DNA from: Doryteuthis pealeii
Taxonomy: Eukaryota; Mollusca; Cephalopoda; Myopsida; Loliginidae
Reading direction: 5' to 3'
DNA: 64,000 nt
Assembly (NCBI GenBank): GCA_023376005.1
Contig: CM042157.1
Location: 60,492,773-60,556,772, forward strand
Shown here: piece by piece, positions 1-11,121 of the stretch
How the letters are laid out: every line of letters starts with the position of its first letter
Position numbering within the stretch: the stretch's first letter is position 1
Position numbers and translations under genes: made by a program
Notes under the pieces: generated by a model
What the model was told of the DNA's origin: nothing
The model's input: only the letters and a program-made list of their open reading frames with translations
The model's database searches: none

Positions 1-620
1 ATAGTAAACGTGACACTTGAAACTTCTTACTCCAAAGAAAGTTGTCAGTCTGGAAAAAAAATCCCTAATTCACTTCAAACACTTTAAACATCAATTAAAA
101 CAAGCAATTGTTACCGTTCCCAGTTTTAAAATGCCCGTCACTTAATTATTTAAATGACCCACCACCCCACTACAAAAACAAATGAAAATGAAAATTAAAT
201 AGAACTAAACTAAAAACACGGAAAATACAGTTCTAGAAAATAATGCCTGATGCTTTAAATTGGCGGCCATTTTAAAACGGGAAAAGTACCATCTGTCTTA
301 AAACTTAATGGTTAGCAACAAGTTTGTTCTAGTTAAAGTTTATGTACTAGACGATCAATTAACCCATTGGGTTACTGTTGTCACAGCGCTCCAGGAAGGT
401 TTCTTTTTAAATAATTAATTTAATATCAAGAATTTGGATGGTTAATTTGAAAAATAAAAAAACGCCGTTAAGCATGAACGGACAACACACAGCCCCCCCC
501 AAAAAAAAAAATTTAATTCATTTGTAAATTAGACTGAATATTGGTTTATTCCCCAATTATTATTAACCATATTGCTCTAAAAATCTCGCTATAATGTGCC
601 TTTTTTTCTTCTTTTTGTTA
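1..620. other. AT-rich sequence, nothing recognised
   Basis: No reading frame, RNA-like fold or repeat family used elsewhere in the window could be recognised here. The stretch is AT-rich with short homopolymers. Confidence 0.5.
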
Positions 621-624
621 CAGT

Positions 625-1030
625 TACATACCCAAGCTATGAGTAAACAGTAGGGTAGACTTTGTTCTTTAGGCAACCAGTCTAGGAGAAGGAGAACTGA
701 ATTCAGACCAGCTGTAAGTAAAGTAGTCGGAGTGGCCTAAAGTCGGTATCAGCCAGACAGCGAGGGAGTATATCCCCTTTTCACTAGCGCTAGACCAAGG
801 AGATTCTTATAGGCATTTGAGGTGGAGCCCCACACCTACCATCAGCTCCTCACTTTACCGCACAGATCCCTGTGCTACTCATACGCTGAGTTAGCGAAGG
901 CCGGTATCGAACTCTGAACCTTGTGACTCGTAGTCAGATGCTCTGCCGACTGAGCTAAACCGGCCCTGAAAGTTGACCTTGTGTCACATCTTGTGTCACA
1001 TCCTGCCCCGTGGCAGAGGGGTTGGGTAAT
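625..1030 (+). repeat. SINE-B fragment split by a SINE-A
   Basis: The outer parts (about 625-714 and 966-1030) match the 3' body of the SINE-B family: a GTAAACAGTAGGG-like stretch, then TCTAGGAGAAGG, then the 3' end CCTTGTGTCACATCC. The same order is seen without interruption at 26790-26946 and 28560-28712. A minus-strand SINE-A sits between the halves, so SINE-B is the older insertion. The GTGTCACATC word is locally duplicated. Confidence 0.7.
715..965 (-). repeat. SINE-A, tRNA-derived, near full length
   Basis: On the minus strand the element starts GGCCGGTTTAGCTCAGTCGG, a Pol III A-box context, followed by a degenerate B box (GTTCGATAC). The body contains AGTAGCACAGGGATCTGTG and TTGGTCTAGCGCTAG and ends in a TTTACTTAC tail. 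Other copies lie at 8875, 15431, 19009, 23691, 29349 and 62844. The family is a tRNA-related SINE; the tRNA isotype is not assigned. Confidence 0.8.
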
Positions 1031-1850
1031 TAATGAGAATGTCAACAATAAGATATATATTATATAATTGTATGTAATAGTTTAATCTGCTGGTCGATCT
1101 ACATATACAAATCAGACAATTTTAAAGTGTTACATCATAGCGACATGTCTATTAGGGTGCAGAGATGAAAAAAAATGAATCTTAAAATATTATTTAAAAT
1201 CAGTTAATTTTTTTCTATCGCACTGGCATTGTATTTGGTTGGCTCAAAATTTATCAAAAATATTAGAATTATTAATAGATTTATTAATAGAGTGCTTAAT
1301 TAACTGCAAGGTGCCTCTCGACACAAGTATCCCAGTTAATTGCAAATTTATACAACAAGGGGAAAATCCAACTACGAGAACTAATTGTGGATTTATTTAA
1401 TTAATAATTAAGAAATTTATGTTATATCTCTCTTTATATACTTTAAGTATAAAATTGATAATTGAAAGAAAAAAAATTAAGGTCTCGTATTTCTTTATTT
1501 TCAGTAACGCTCTTTACGTAATTACCTTACATATAAGAGACCGTATCGATCATACAAGAATATACTACACAGCAAGAAAAAAAAAACCTGTAGTGTACCT
1601 CAGTCGGAAGTCTAAAGTCGTGTGTTCACCTTATTGTAAAATGTGATGGACGGGGGGAGGGGGGTCATTATTCTCAATGTGTGACGTTTCGGGACAGTTA
1701 GGCGTTGTTTTTCGTCAGGTGTCAGTTGTTTTGTTTGTTTGCTTTTTAATCACAACAATAATTTTTTTAAATAAAAAAAAACAGTGACTACGATTTTAGC
1801 TGCGTTGGCAACGAAACAAAAAACACGCAACATGAAAACAAGTTAGAGCG
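1031..1850. other. AT-rich spacer
   Basis: No recognised repeat family or convincing coding potential. A 75-codon frame at 1419 has the lysine/isoleucine composition expected from AT-rich noise. Confidence 0.4.
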
Positions 1851-2400
1851 CTTTCATGGTGTAATTAACGATTAAAAGACCAGACCATTGTTAGCGAGTT
1901 TGATTCTCACTGGGTGTCATCATATGACAGATTCACGTCATCATATGTCAGATTTCCATGTCTAGAAATGAATCGCCATTCACTTATCAAGCTTTACTTA
2001 GTTTGACACAAGGTCAGGAGTATGGAGTACTTAGTGAGGGTTGAACTCGTTACTCAGTAGAAATACAATAACAGTAAGACTATCTTGCTAGCCATTATAC
2101 AGGGTGGTCTGAAAGTCATGCCACTCACATATTGTTTTAACTTTCAATATTTTTGATTTAATATGTTTTGTTTTTTTGTTTTTTTTTTTGGGGGGGGGGT
2201 TTTTCAGTTAAATCATTTTCTAGAATTTCGGGTTGTATCATGTAATTATTATTTTAACTCTAAGAAAACATATGTAGGGGTGGCAAGACGTTCAGACCAC
2301 CCTTTATTATGCCATGGGCACCTCACATGGTGTAATGGTTAGGGAGTTCGATTCTCACTGGGTGTCCCATATTCGCGGTCTTATGCCACAACTAAGCTGA
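1851..2400 (+). repeat. tRNA-like SINE heads flanking a MITE
   Basis: Two stretches (about 1855-1930 and 2325-2380) share an A-box-like GGTGTAATGGTTAG and a B-box-like GTTCGATTCTC or GTTTGATTCTC, followed by ACTGGGTGTC. They resemble the heads of SINE-B and SINE-C but have different bodies. The mariner-like MITE at 2100-2304 lies between them. These are degenerate SINE heads, not functional tRNA genes, because no complete cloverleaf is apparent. Confidence 0.45.
2100..2304. mobile_element. Mariner-like MITE with TA target site
   Basis: The ends are inverted repeats: CAGGGTGGTCTGAAAG on the left, and the reverse complement of TTCAGACCACCCTT on the right. A TA dinucleotide lies immediately outside each end (2098-2099 and 2305-2306), as expected for Tc1/mariner. 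The element is about 205 bp, contains a T/G homopolymer run and has no transposase frame, so it is non-autonomous. Confidence 0.6.
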
Positions 2401-2978
2401 GCTTAGTAAATCACATGAAAACAAAACAAAATAGAAAACGAAACCGAATACGTATTTAAAACTTATCCCTCCCTCGAAAGCCTGAAAACAAGTCCGATAA
2501 AGATAAAAGTATCTAAAATAAAATTAAATAAATAGCCGTAATGTTCTATTTCGAATAGTTTTATTTTAATCTATTCATAAACGGGTAAATTATATTAAGC
2601 AAGCCATAAGGGAGGCTATGAAATGAACTAGATGGACACCCAAACAACTGCTGCTATGACCAGGTAAATGTTCAGAAAAAGAAAAACAAAAAGGTAACTA
2701 AGGAAAATGAGGGATGAATGACAACAGAGGTCAATGAGTAAAACAAAAATAATGGCTAAAAAAGGAAAGGGAAAGGAAACAGTATTCTAATTTAACTGTC
2801 ATCGACTCATCAGGATTCAAAAAGATTTAGATTTTTAAAAATAAATATTTTTTTAAGTACATGCAAAACTCACTATTGAAAAATTTCATAATTTAACTCT
2901 TGCTAAACAGAGTTGTCAATTTCAAGATAACCTATGCTCGTTTTGTTTTGTTTTTTGTTTTTTTTGGGGGGTATATGC
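2401..2978. other. AT-rich spacer
   Basis: Nothing recognised beyond short A- and T-rich runs. Confidence 0.4.
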
Positions 2979-3048
2979 ATTTTATTTACCAACTCCACCG
3001 CACGAGTAGGTCGTGACACAAGGTCAATTCTTTAAGCGGAGTTTTCCT
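2979..3048 (-). repeat. SINE-B 3' end fragment
   Basis: The reverse complement reads AAGGAAAACTC, then TTGACCTTGTGTCACGACC, then GTGCGGTGGAGTTGGTAAAT. This is the SINE-B 3' terminus seen at 28650-28712. The 5' part is absent, as in many truncated retroposons. Confidence 0.65.
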
Positions 3049-3250
3049 TCTTTTTTTAATTATTCATTAAATTAATTGTGTATCTTTGTATCAAGAGCAT
3101 ATCACCGTTAACAGGCTAGTTGAACAGATATAGTGAATCTTCGAGAAGTGCTCAATACTTGTTGCCTTTTGTCAGTCCTTAGTAAATAAATAAATAATTA
3201 CAGTTATCAGCACCTGACTGAGTTAATATTGTGCACATTGGGCCGTTATG

Positions 3251-3280
3251 GGGGGGAGAGAGAGAGAGAGAGAGAGAGAG
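3251..3280. repeat. (GA)n microsatellite
   Basis: About fifteen GA dinucleotides follow a short G run. Confidence 0.9.
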
Positions 3281-3281
3281 T

Positions 3282-4394
3282 TAAATAGAGATAATTAAAA
3301 TAAATAAAAAATAAACTAATTCTTGTATTTGGATACAAAAATATCATCAAACACCCGAATTAATAAACTCTGACGTAAGGTAAATTCTAAATAAATAAAC
3401 AATAAAAAATAAACGTAAAAAAATGAATGAATAAATTAAAATAAAATAAAAAAGACTTTATAAAAATAAATAAATAAAAACGAATGTCAGCTACACGATC
3501 TTCACTCAGGGACTTGTTCATATTTCTGATAGATAACATCCTCACAATTCATGTTAAAAAGAACTATAATGTATTATTACTCCTCCTATCACTACCATTT
3601 CTAGCAGTTACATTCATTTACTTGTAAAATTTACAATATACCCCAGAAAACGGGTTATTAAAATTAAAAATGTGTTCCTAAAAATGTCACAACAATTAAA
3701 TGGCTTCTTTATTATTAAAGGACTGTTTAATGTTTACAGTGTTTTAGTGTTTCCATAGATATATTAAAAAAATAAATAAATAAAACTAAGAAAAAAATAA
3801 AGTGTAAAACATTTTTATCAAATTCACGATCTTTAAGTTAATGTTTGTTTATATAGTAACAAAATGCCTGGATTTTTATTTTAATGTATATGACCGTCGA
3901 ATTTGTTGTGGGTCAGGTGGAATAAATTAATGTATGAAAATCCAATAAGCTCGCAAAATTATCTTTTTTGTACCTTTACTTGTTTGTATTGAATTAAATA
4001 TTACACGTGATGAATTTTATCTAATTTATTTTTGTATAGATTATCGATTTTGATATCGATTTGTTTACGCTTGATAGTTTATGTAGGTACACAGAAAAAT
4101 CTATTTTGCTTATGTTTTTAGTTGTTTAAACAAACAATAATAAACATGATAGTATCGTCCTACAATAATAATAAAAAATATAGATCTGTGTGTACTTTAG
4201 TCAGTGAGGCATTTCGAGAGTGAGGCATTTCGAGACTATGTATCTCTGAAGTGATCAGGTAAAATTGATTATAAACTTTAAATAAATAAATCATTAAAAT
4301 CAATTTTTCCCTCAACTTTTAGGTTTCATTTGGTTTTAATCGAACTATTGGTTTCCAGGATCTAAAACTGTTTAAAAAAAACTAAGTAAAATAT
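3282..4394. other. AT-rich spacer with AAATAA-rich runs
   Basis: Over 1 kb of very AT-rich DNA with repeated AAATAAAT-type words. No coding or RNA feature was seen. A small direct repeat, GTGAGGCATTTCGAGA, occurs twice at about 4205-4235. Confidence 0.4.
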
Positions 4395-4399
4395 ATAGT

Positions 4400-4842
4400 T
4401 TAATAGTTTTTAAATATATAAATAAATAGTTTTTAAATATATAAATAAATAGTTTTTAAATATATAAATAAATAGTTTTTAAATATATAAATAAATAGTT
4501 TTTAAATATATAAATAAATAGTTTTTAAATATATGAATAAATAGTTTTTAAATATATAAATAAATAGTTTTTAAATATATAAATAAATAGTTTTTAAATA
4601 TATAAATAAATAGTTTTTAAATATATAAATAAATAGTTTTTAAATATATAAATAAATAGTTTTTAATATATAAATAAATAGTTTAATTGTTTTTAAATAT
4701 ATAAATAAATAGTTTAATTGTTTTTAAATATATAAATAAATAGTTTAATTGTTTTTAAATATATAAATAAATAGTTTAATTGTTTTTAAATATATAAATA
4801 AATAGTTTAATTGTTTTTAAATATATAAATAAATAGTTTAAT
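4400..4842 (+). repeat. AT-rich minisatellite with 23-bp then 31-bp units
   Basis: About twelve copies of a 23-bp unit (AGTTTTTAAATATATAAATA plus AAT) are followed by about five copies of a 31-bp unit. The larger unit equals the 23-mer with eight extra bases (TTTAATTG). The phase change is sharp at about 4680, so a longer variant arose once and was then amplified locally. All units contain stop codons in some frames and no protein is implied. Confidence 0.9.
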
Positions 4843-5879
4843 TTTTTACTTTAAATTTTAAAGTAAAAATAAAAAATAATAAAATAATGTAAATTAATAA
4901 AAGATATAAAACGAATGACTAAAAACAAGAATATTTTTAAGTATTACCAAATTAATATCTTTTTTTTAAATAATGAGAAATGTCTAGCTTAAAAAAACGA
5001 CAGGTGTGGCAAGTTTACACACCTTTGAAATTAATTGTTCAATATTGAAGACAAAAGGTTTACAAATATCTGTTATTGATGCCTGCTCACGTAATTTTAG
5101 TAACGAAGATCAGATCAGAAAGAAAGAAGAAAAAAAAGCAGGTGAATTTTTCGTTTTTAACCAAACAAACGAATTTTCATAAACATAAACAATTTCTTAA
5201 ATAGAAATATTTTTATTTTTATGAAGCCGTTTAAGTTTTTTGTAATTTCATGTAAAAACTTAGAAAACTATGAAAAAATAATAATAATAATACCCCAGAC
5301 ATGGTAATTTTGGCCTGCTTACATTTTAAAAGTGGAATACTAAAAACACACATACATAACACAAAACACGAATGAATTTTTAATGAGAAGAGAAAATCTG
5401 TTTTTAAAAATACCCCCAGACATGGTAACTGTTGTCCTGCTTGGATTTATTGATAATTTTATTTTACAGCCAGGTGATCACCGAGTAATGAAACACGCCT
5501 CCCTCGTGTTTTTGTATTTAAATAAACACAAAGTAATATATGTTTCTATAAGCAAGTGAAAATGCAACAAAAAGTTCCTTTTTGTTTGTTTGTTTTTTTA
5601 TTAAAAAGAAAATGAAAGGAAACACATTCGCAATATGAGTCAGGGTATAAAATAATGCCATCAGTTGTGAAGGTGACACTTGTTGTAAAAAGAAAAATGC
5701 TGGACAAGGAAGAAAGAAACATGACAGTAAAAAAACATTTTCTTTTTAAATATACAACTTGACTAATGGACAAGGAACAATATCTTTTATAATACGGTTA
5801 TAATGTGTTTTTAAAGATATATTTAATCATCCCCATCCTTGTTAGAATTTAATCGATTTTCTTAAAAATAATCATATTA
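4843..5879. other. AT-rich spacer
   Basis: No gene recognised. Two short related blocks (about 5290-5320 and 5410-5440) share CCCAGACATGGTAA and a downstream CCTGCTT word, suggesting an old local duplication. Confidence 0.4.
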
Positions 5880-6936
5880 ATAATACATAATTATTTACCA
5901 CAGGTAGAAAAAGAAGGAAGAGAAAGTTGCGTGACCATTGATCCCCACTTTGTGAACAGTTTCTAGAGGGGGTGGGTAGACCGACTTTAATTTCTTACTC
6001 ATTAAAATAATAATTAACGTTAAAATATTTTAAATTCAATTGAATAATAACTAACATTATTTTAAGAGAAATATATCTGATAATATAAAAAGGTGGGTTA
6101 ATTGGAATTCTTATTTGGGGTGGGGGTGATTTTTTTCTTCTTGATCCCCTTTGAGAGAAAAAAAAGAAATGATCTACGCTTCAGGAAAGCAGACAAGATG
6201 ATCAGCTGTTTATAGTAATAATTTAAATTAATTCTTAATAAATAAATATTATTAACCTGATAATATTAAGATTTCTTCTTTACCAGATCTCATATTGCAA
6301 GTAATATTTTATTGGGAACTTTTGACAGTACTTATGAAAAACAGAACAAAACAAAAAATTATTATTAAATTAAATGTAAATTTTGATATAATTTAATCAA
6401 TTTTTTTTTAAATTAATATTATTGATATAATTATTTACCACAGGTAGAAAAATGATATATAGAGAAAGTTAGTTGACCACTGATCCCTCAGTTTGTGAAC
6501 AGTTTCAATAAAAGGGGTGTCTTGGATTTACTTTTATAGTATATTATAGATAGTAATAATTTAGATTACTTAATAAATAAATAACATTAACCTGATGATT
6601 TCAGGATTTCTTCTTTACCAGATTTCATATTGCAAGTAATATTTTATTTGAAACTTTTGAAAGCACTTATGATAAACAAAACATTTAAAGGCAAATTGTG
6701 GTAAGAATTTAATTTTAATCCATTTTTTAATTATTAATTTTAATATTAATATAATTATCTACCACGATATAAAAATAATATAGAGAGGGTTGGATGACCA
6801 CTGATTCCCCAGTTTATAACAATCTCTAAAGGAGAAGGGGTGTATATTTTATTTTTCATTAACACTGAAATTAACGTTTAAAAAATCTTAAAATTCAATC
6901 AAATAACTGACAACATTTTAAGAGAAATATCTGATC

Positions 6937-6983
<47 letters not shown>

Positions 6984-7290
6984 AAGGTGAGTGAATTCTT
7001 ATTTCTTGAGGTTTCACTTTTCTTCCTAATTTTTCCCTCCTCTGAAAAAAGAAAATGATCTACGCTTTAAGGAAAAAGATAAAAAAAGATGGTCAGCTGT
7101 TCATGTTAATAATTTAAATTATCTAATAATAAATAAATATCAACCTGATAATCTAAAGATTTATTCTTTACTACGTCTCATATTACAAATAAAACGTTTT
7201 ATTTTAAACTTTTGTCAGCACTTATGGAAAGAAAAAACATTTAATCACAAAATGTGATAATAAAAGTAACAAGAAAAATAATTTGAAAGT
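5880..7290 (+). repeat. Three-copy diverged tandem repeat (about 540, 320 and 540 bp)
   Basis: Three successive blocks begin with TTATTTACCACAGGTAGAAA (about 5892), the same word again (about 6433) and a diverged form (about 6755). Each continues with a TGACCACTGAT-type word, then a shared TTCTTCTTTACCAGATCTC-like word and ACTTATG near the block end. The middle block lacks about 220 bp present in the outer two. Divergence is high, so the duplication is old. No coding potential was seen. Confidence 0.7.
6938..6981. repeat. (TA)n microsatellite
   Basis: About 22 TA dinucleotides, lying within the third block of the 5880-7290 repeat. Confidence 0.9.
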
Positions 7291-8289
7291 CGTCCAAAGA
7301 AACTATTTCATTTTCATGCATGTCTACAGTAAGTTTTACGACAAGGTGAAGATTTATTTTTTTTAAGAATTTTTTTTTTAAGTTTTAAAAAGACCAATTT
7401 CTATATTATACTCTCAAATTCGTTTGTTTTTGTTTTATTTTATTTTATCAATTTATGTATGAACATTTTTTTGGTTCTTGGTGAAATAAAATTAAAAAAT
7501 TAAAAAATGCTGTCAAAAGTTTTTAAAAAGACATGTTTAAGTATGAGATATATTCAGTTAAATTTTTAAAAAACTTCTTTTTTGTTCATATAAATTGTAA
7601 AGACTTTGATTTTCTTCCTTCTTCTTTTTTTTCTTTATTTTTTAATTTTTTAGAAATATTTTTAAATTCAAGCCGGACAATCTTAAGAGAAATAGATAAG
7701 ATGATATTTGAAAAATCTTCTTTAATATTTATTTTACGAAATAATTAAGACAGAGATCTGTGTTTTCTTAGTAAAATTTTCAATTAAATTTATTTATCTT
7801 TTTTATTCAAGACAATATTCATAGATTACAAATTAAAAATAAATTAACATTTTTTTATTTTTTTAACCTTTTAATTTAAAAATAAATTTTAAAAAAAGGC
7901 CCAAAATATTGTCCCATAACTTAAACCCACCTACGGATTTTCAAACCGAAAAATAAATAATTTTCACTTCGTTTCTTCATTTCAAACAACGATGACAAAA
8001 TACAACACATAACAGAGTTTTCATTAGTCATCTTTTTCTTAAATCTATCATTTTTCTTACCTTAGTATAGAGATGCGAAAGCATCGAGTCGGAGAAATCT
8101 GACACTGCCATTTTTGTTTGTTGTTTGTAAAAGACTCAACAATAATAATTGTTTATTATTATTGAATATTAAAAATTAGTAGAGAGTCGCTGTAAAAATA
8201 TCCGGCCTTCGTATATGTAAATCCAAGTAATTGTTGCTCACTAGAAAACAATCTGGAGTTCCATTATTAAAAGGATCACTTGTTACTGC
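7291..8289. other. AT-rich spacer
   Basis: No recognised repeat family or gene. The 71-codon frame at 7533 is rich in F, K and N and looks like AT-biased noise. Confidence 0.4.
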
Positions 8290-8420
8290 AGTCGTGTGCC
8301 AGCAAACTCTTCCCTTTTGTACGTTATTTTCTTTTCTTTTCTTGTTGGTCTCAAACCGAAGTCACCGACGCCATTTTGACTCCGGCATAAGCGGCGGCTG
8401 CTGCTGATTTATTTTTGATC
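8290..8420 (-). promoter_or_regulatory. Possible promoter or first-exon-like GC island
   Basis: A short GC-rich island stands out from AT-rich flanks. On the minus strand it holds CAGCAGCAGCCGCCGC followed by CAAAATGGCGTCGG. That is a YY1-like ATGGCG site and also a start codon in good context, but its frame closes after seven codons. No clear splice donor was found. It could be the edge of a gene to the left or an unrecognised repeat; support is weak. Confidence 0.2.
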
Positions 8421-8874
8421 GCCCACCTTACATTCCGTTACACGTGTTCGGTGAATCTTGTTAATCGCTTATTCTGCAGAATAGCAATTATTATTGGTTG
8501 GTTGGATTTTACGGCATGTCAACCTTTGCGTTATTTTATGCCGAAAACGATTTTGTTTTATTCATTCTTATTGGGTATTCATTTTTTTAAACACGTTTTT
8601 TTTAATCATTTATGATCTATTTAAGATAGATGGGAGCCTAACTTCCACTCCAAGTCAGTGGACCTGGAAGTAATGACAATGAAGAGGTACTCCACACTCC
8701 CCAGAGCTCCTGAATTTGAACTTTACCACTAGATACAGTTTAGCCTCATACCCAGAACACAGCCATTGACTGCTAGCAGATATGTGATAAAAAGGGTTGG
8801 GGCTTTGCCATAATGGCAATAGGGTTGGGACAATTGTATAGGAGCTAGGGCTTGACTTGACTAGCTGACTGATA

Positions 8875-9109
8875 AGTAAAAATAAGTAAAGTCGTCAGGC
8901 CGGCCTAATGTCAGTATCAGCCATGCAGCGCGGGAGTCTGTCCCCTTTTCACTAGTGCTAGACCAAGGAGACTATTTTAGCGTTTACCATCAGCTCCTTA
9001 CTTTACCGCACAGATCCCTGTGCTACTCATACGCTGAGTTGGCGAGGGCGGGTATCGAACTAGGAACCTTGTGGTTTTTAGCCGAACGCTCTACTGACTG
9101 AACTAATCC
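8875..9109 (-). repeat. SINE-A with 12-bp target-site duplication
   Basis: Minus-strand SINE-A, about 235 bp. It is flanked by AGCTGACTGATA (8863-8874) and AGCTGATTGATA (9110-9121), a 12-bp target-site duplication with one mismatch. The head is mutated (TGGATTAGTTCAGT). The insertion lies inside family D, and the duplication supports LINE-mediated retroposition. Confidence 0.8.
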
Positions 9110-9190
9110 AGCTGATTGATAGTCTAGCCTAAATAACGGCCAAAATGGAGTGTTGCATGACATGGACTGCTCAGCTACCAAGATTCCTTA

Positions 9191-9697
9191 GGTAATTTAT
9201 GAGGAAGTGCGTCCCGGTCTCCTGCCTCAAAAATTGCTACCCGGTGACTATCAAAATAACAACCCCAGCTCGTCGTAATTCTTGTTTATTTATCGTAATT
9301 TGTCGTAATTCTTGTTTAGATATGAAGATGGATATATTTTGGAATAGACTGAGATAGATAGATAGATAGATAAACAAACAAAATAATATAGATAGATATG
9401 AACAAATGGAGATAGATATTTTCGACAAGTAAATGTATTTTTTTGGGGGGGGTCGCATCTTTTTTGTCGTAATTCTTGTTTATTTAAACTAAAAACAAGA
9501 CATTAAACAAACATGAATAAAAAAAAAAATCTTAGTATTTAAAGTAATATAGATAAATATGAACAAATTGAGATAGATAGATAGATTGATATGAAGATGG
9601 ATAGTTTTGAATAGACTGAGCTGGGTCATTATTTTAATAGTCACCGGGTAGCAATTTTTGAGGCAGGAGACCGGGACGTACTTCCTCATAAATTACC
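9191..9697. mobile_element. MITE with about 80-bp inverted repeats, hAT-like target site
   Basis: The left end GGTAATTTATGAGGAAGTGC matches the reverse complement of the right end for about 80 bp. Flanks ATTCCTTA (9183-9190) and ATTCCTTC (9698-9705) form a 7-8-bp duplication, the size expected for hAT elements. The interior holds TAGA repeats and two copies of an ATATGAAGATGGATA-type segment. There is no transposase. The site lies in family D, whose sequence resumes directly after it. Confidence 0.75.
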
Positions 9698-9976
9698 ATT
9701 CCTTCCTTAAGCATCACGGGTTGACACTCACAGCCAATAAGTGGTCCCATGAGGGAGATTTTACCCCTCTGCAGAGGTGCAGTCAGTGTATTCTACAGTA
9801 CCACCCGACAGGGTGGGCAATTATTATTACCTTCCAGAAAATAAAAGACTGTTAACAACTATATTAATTATTAATTATAATAATACTTGTATTATTTTAA
9901 TTAATTCAATAATGCTTAAATGAATTAATGAAACGATAAATATTAATGTTGATGAAAAAATTTGGTACCATTTGGT

Positions 9977-10246
9977 ATAATGATAATAATGAAATTTATT
10001 GTGTACAGTGCTCAGGTGCACCACAACTTATCAAAGTCTCATGTCTAGTACACAGAATAATGTATTAGTGTCAGGAACGTGAACAGTGTACAGTAATAAT
10101 ATACATGTATATGTGTGTGTGTGTGTGTGGGGTATCAGGTATAGTGTTGGCAGACTACAGGAAGCATGGAGGCTTTGAAAAATGCAGTGTTTTGGCAGCC
10201 CACAATGGATGCAGGTAGCTTATTCCATGCCTCAGCAACTCTAAGC
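9977..10246 (+). repeat. Family V repeat
   Basis: Shares ordered words with 60426-61150 and 62447-62665: CAGTGCTCAGGTGCACCACA, AGAATAATGTATTAGTG, GTGTTGGCAGACTACAGG and GGCTTTGAAA. A (GT)n stretch sits mid-element. Function and class are unknown. Here it abuts a family U element. Confidence 0.65.
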
Positions 10247-10793
10247 AGATGTGGCCTACCATTTGAATGTGGCCTATGAAATAATGTCTCTTATAGTATG
10301 TGGCCTACCATAAAAAAACATATTATAAGGTTATAATGATAACTGCTAACCCTAACTCTAACCTTAACCCTAACCTTAACACTAACCCTAACCCTAACCC
10401 TATTTCAGAATTTTAGAACATTTTAGAATTAAATAGATCTCTGATTTATGTAAATTATGGATAAATTCTTTTTTAATTATTCTTAATTACTATATACAGC
10501 TTATGACTGAATTGCATTTCTTGAAATTGAATATATGTGAAAAATAATTAGTTTCAATAAATTGCCTACTACTTATATCTATAAATATACTCTTACTGAG
10601 GTAGGACACATTCAAACTGAGTAGGCCAAATACTATAACAGAATCAAAAAGGTAGGTCACATACTATAAAATCAAAAAGGTAGGCCACATACTATAACAA
10701 TCAAAAAGGTAGGCCACATACTATAACAATCAAAAAGGTAGGCCACATACTATAACAGAATCAAAAAGGTAGGCCACATACTATAACGGCACC
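10247..10793. mobile_element. Family U MITE carrying a telomere-like tract, left end truncated
   Basis: The left part has ATGTGGCCTACC words and the right part ends in repeated GTAGGCCACATACTATAAC units, their inverse. Inside lies a CCCTAA-type tract (about 10349-10401) of mixed CCCTAA, CCTTAA and CTCTAA units. The right terminus is GGCACC at 10793. The intact relative at 61968-62361 shows both ends. About five 30-bp subterminal repeats (10641-10793) suggest internal expansion. Confidence 0.7.
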
Positions 10794-10849
10794 AAGAATT
10801 TAATAACTAACTGTTGACAACTAAATTATTACAAATCAATTGTGTTAAT

Positions 10850-10965
10850 GTAGCTAATGTTTAGATTACCGGATGCCGTGCTGAGGACTCGCCAATAGGG
10901 GATGAGCGGTGTGAGAGAGTCATGGAAATCTGTGCTGTCAGCACAACTTGATGATGATTATAAAA
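10850..10965 (+). repeat. LINE-type 3' tail fragment
   Basis: Contains CGGATGCCGTGCTGAGGACT, then a GAGAGAGTCATGG-like word, and ends in a GATGATGATT tail. A similar piece is at 42120-42320. Short GAT-type microsatellite tails at the 3' end are common in RTE-like non-LTR elements; the assignment is by analogy. Confidence 0.4.
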
Positions 10966-10988
10966 TAGTAATAGTAACCTTAGACATA

Positions 10989-11120
10989 GGGCAGAGTGGG
11001 TTTATTAGCTTTATTTAAGTAACCAGTCTAGGAGAAGGAAAAACTCTGAATTCGAACACTACTTAACAAATTTACCTTGTGTCGCATCCTGCACACAGTG
11101 GAGGGGTTGGGTAAATACAT
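10989..11120 (+). repeat. SINE-B 3' half
   Basis: Carries AACCAGTCTAGGAGAAGGA, an ACTCTGAATTC word and the terminal CCTTGTGTCGCATCCTGC, then TTGGGTAAATACATA. The 48-bp minisatellite begins directly after it. Confidence 0.7.
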
Positions 11121-11121
11121 A

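Larger units (their letters stand above)
8622..9840 (+). repeat. Family D repeat, split by a SINE-A and a MITE
   Basis: The segments 8622-8874, 9110-9190 and 9698-9840 align in order with the reverse complement of 16715-17165. Shared words include ATAGATGGGA, GGGGCTTTGCCATAATGG-like, GGAGTGTTGCATGACATG-like and CCCTCTGCAGAGGTGCAG. The undisturbed family is about 430 bp. Two younger elements interrupt this copy, so family D is the oldest layer here. Its class is unknown; no coding frame or terminal repeat is obvious. Confidence 0.75.
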
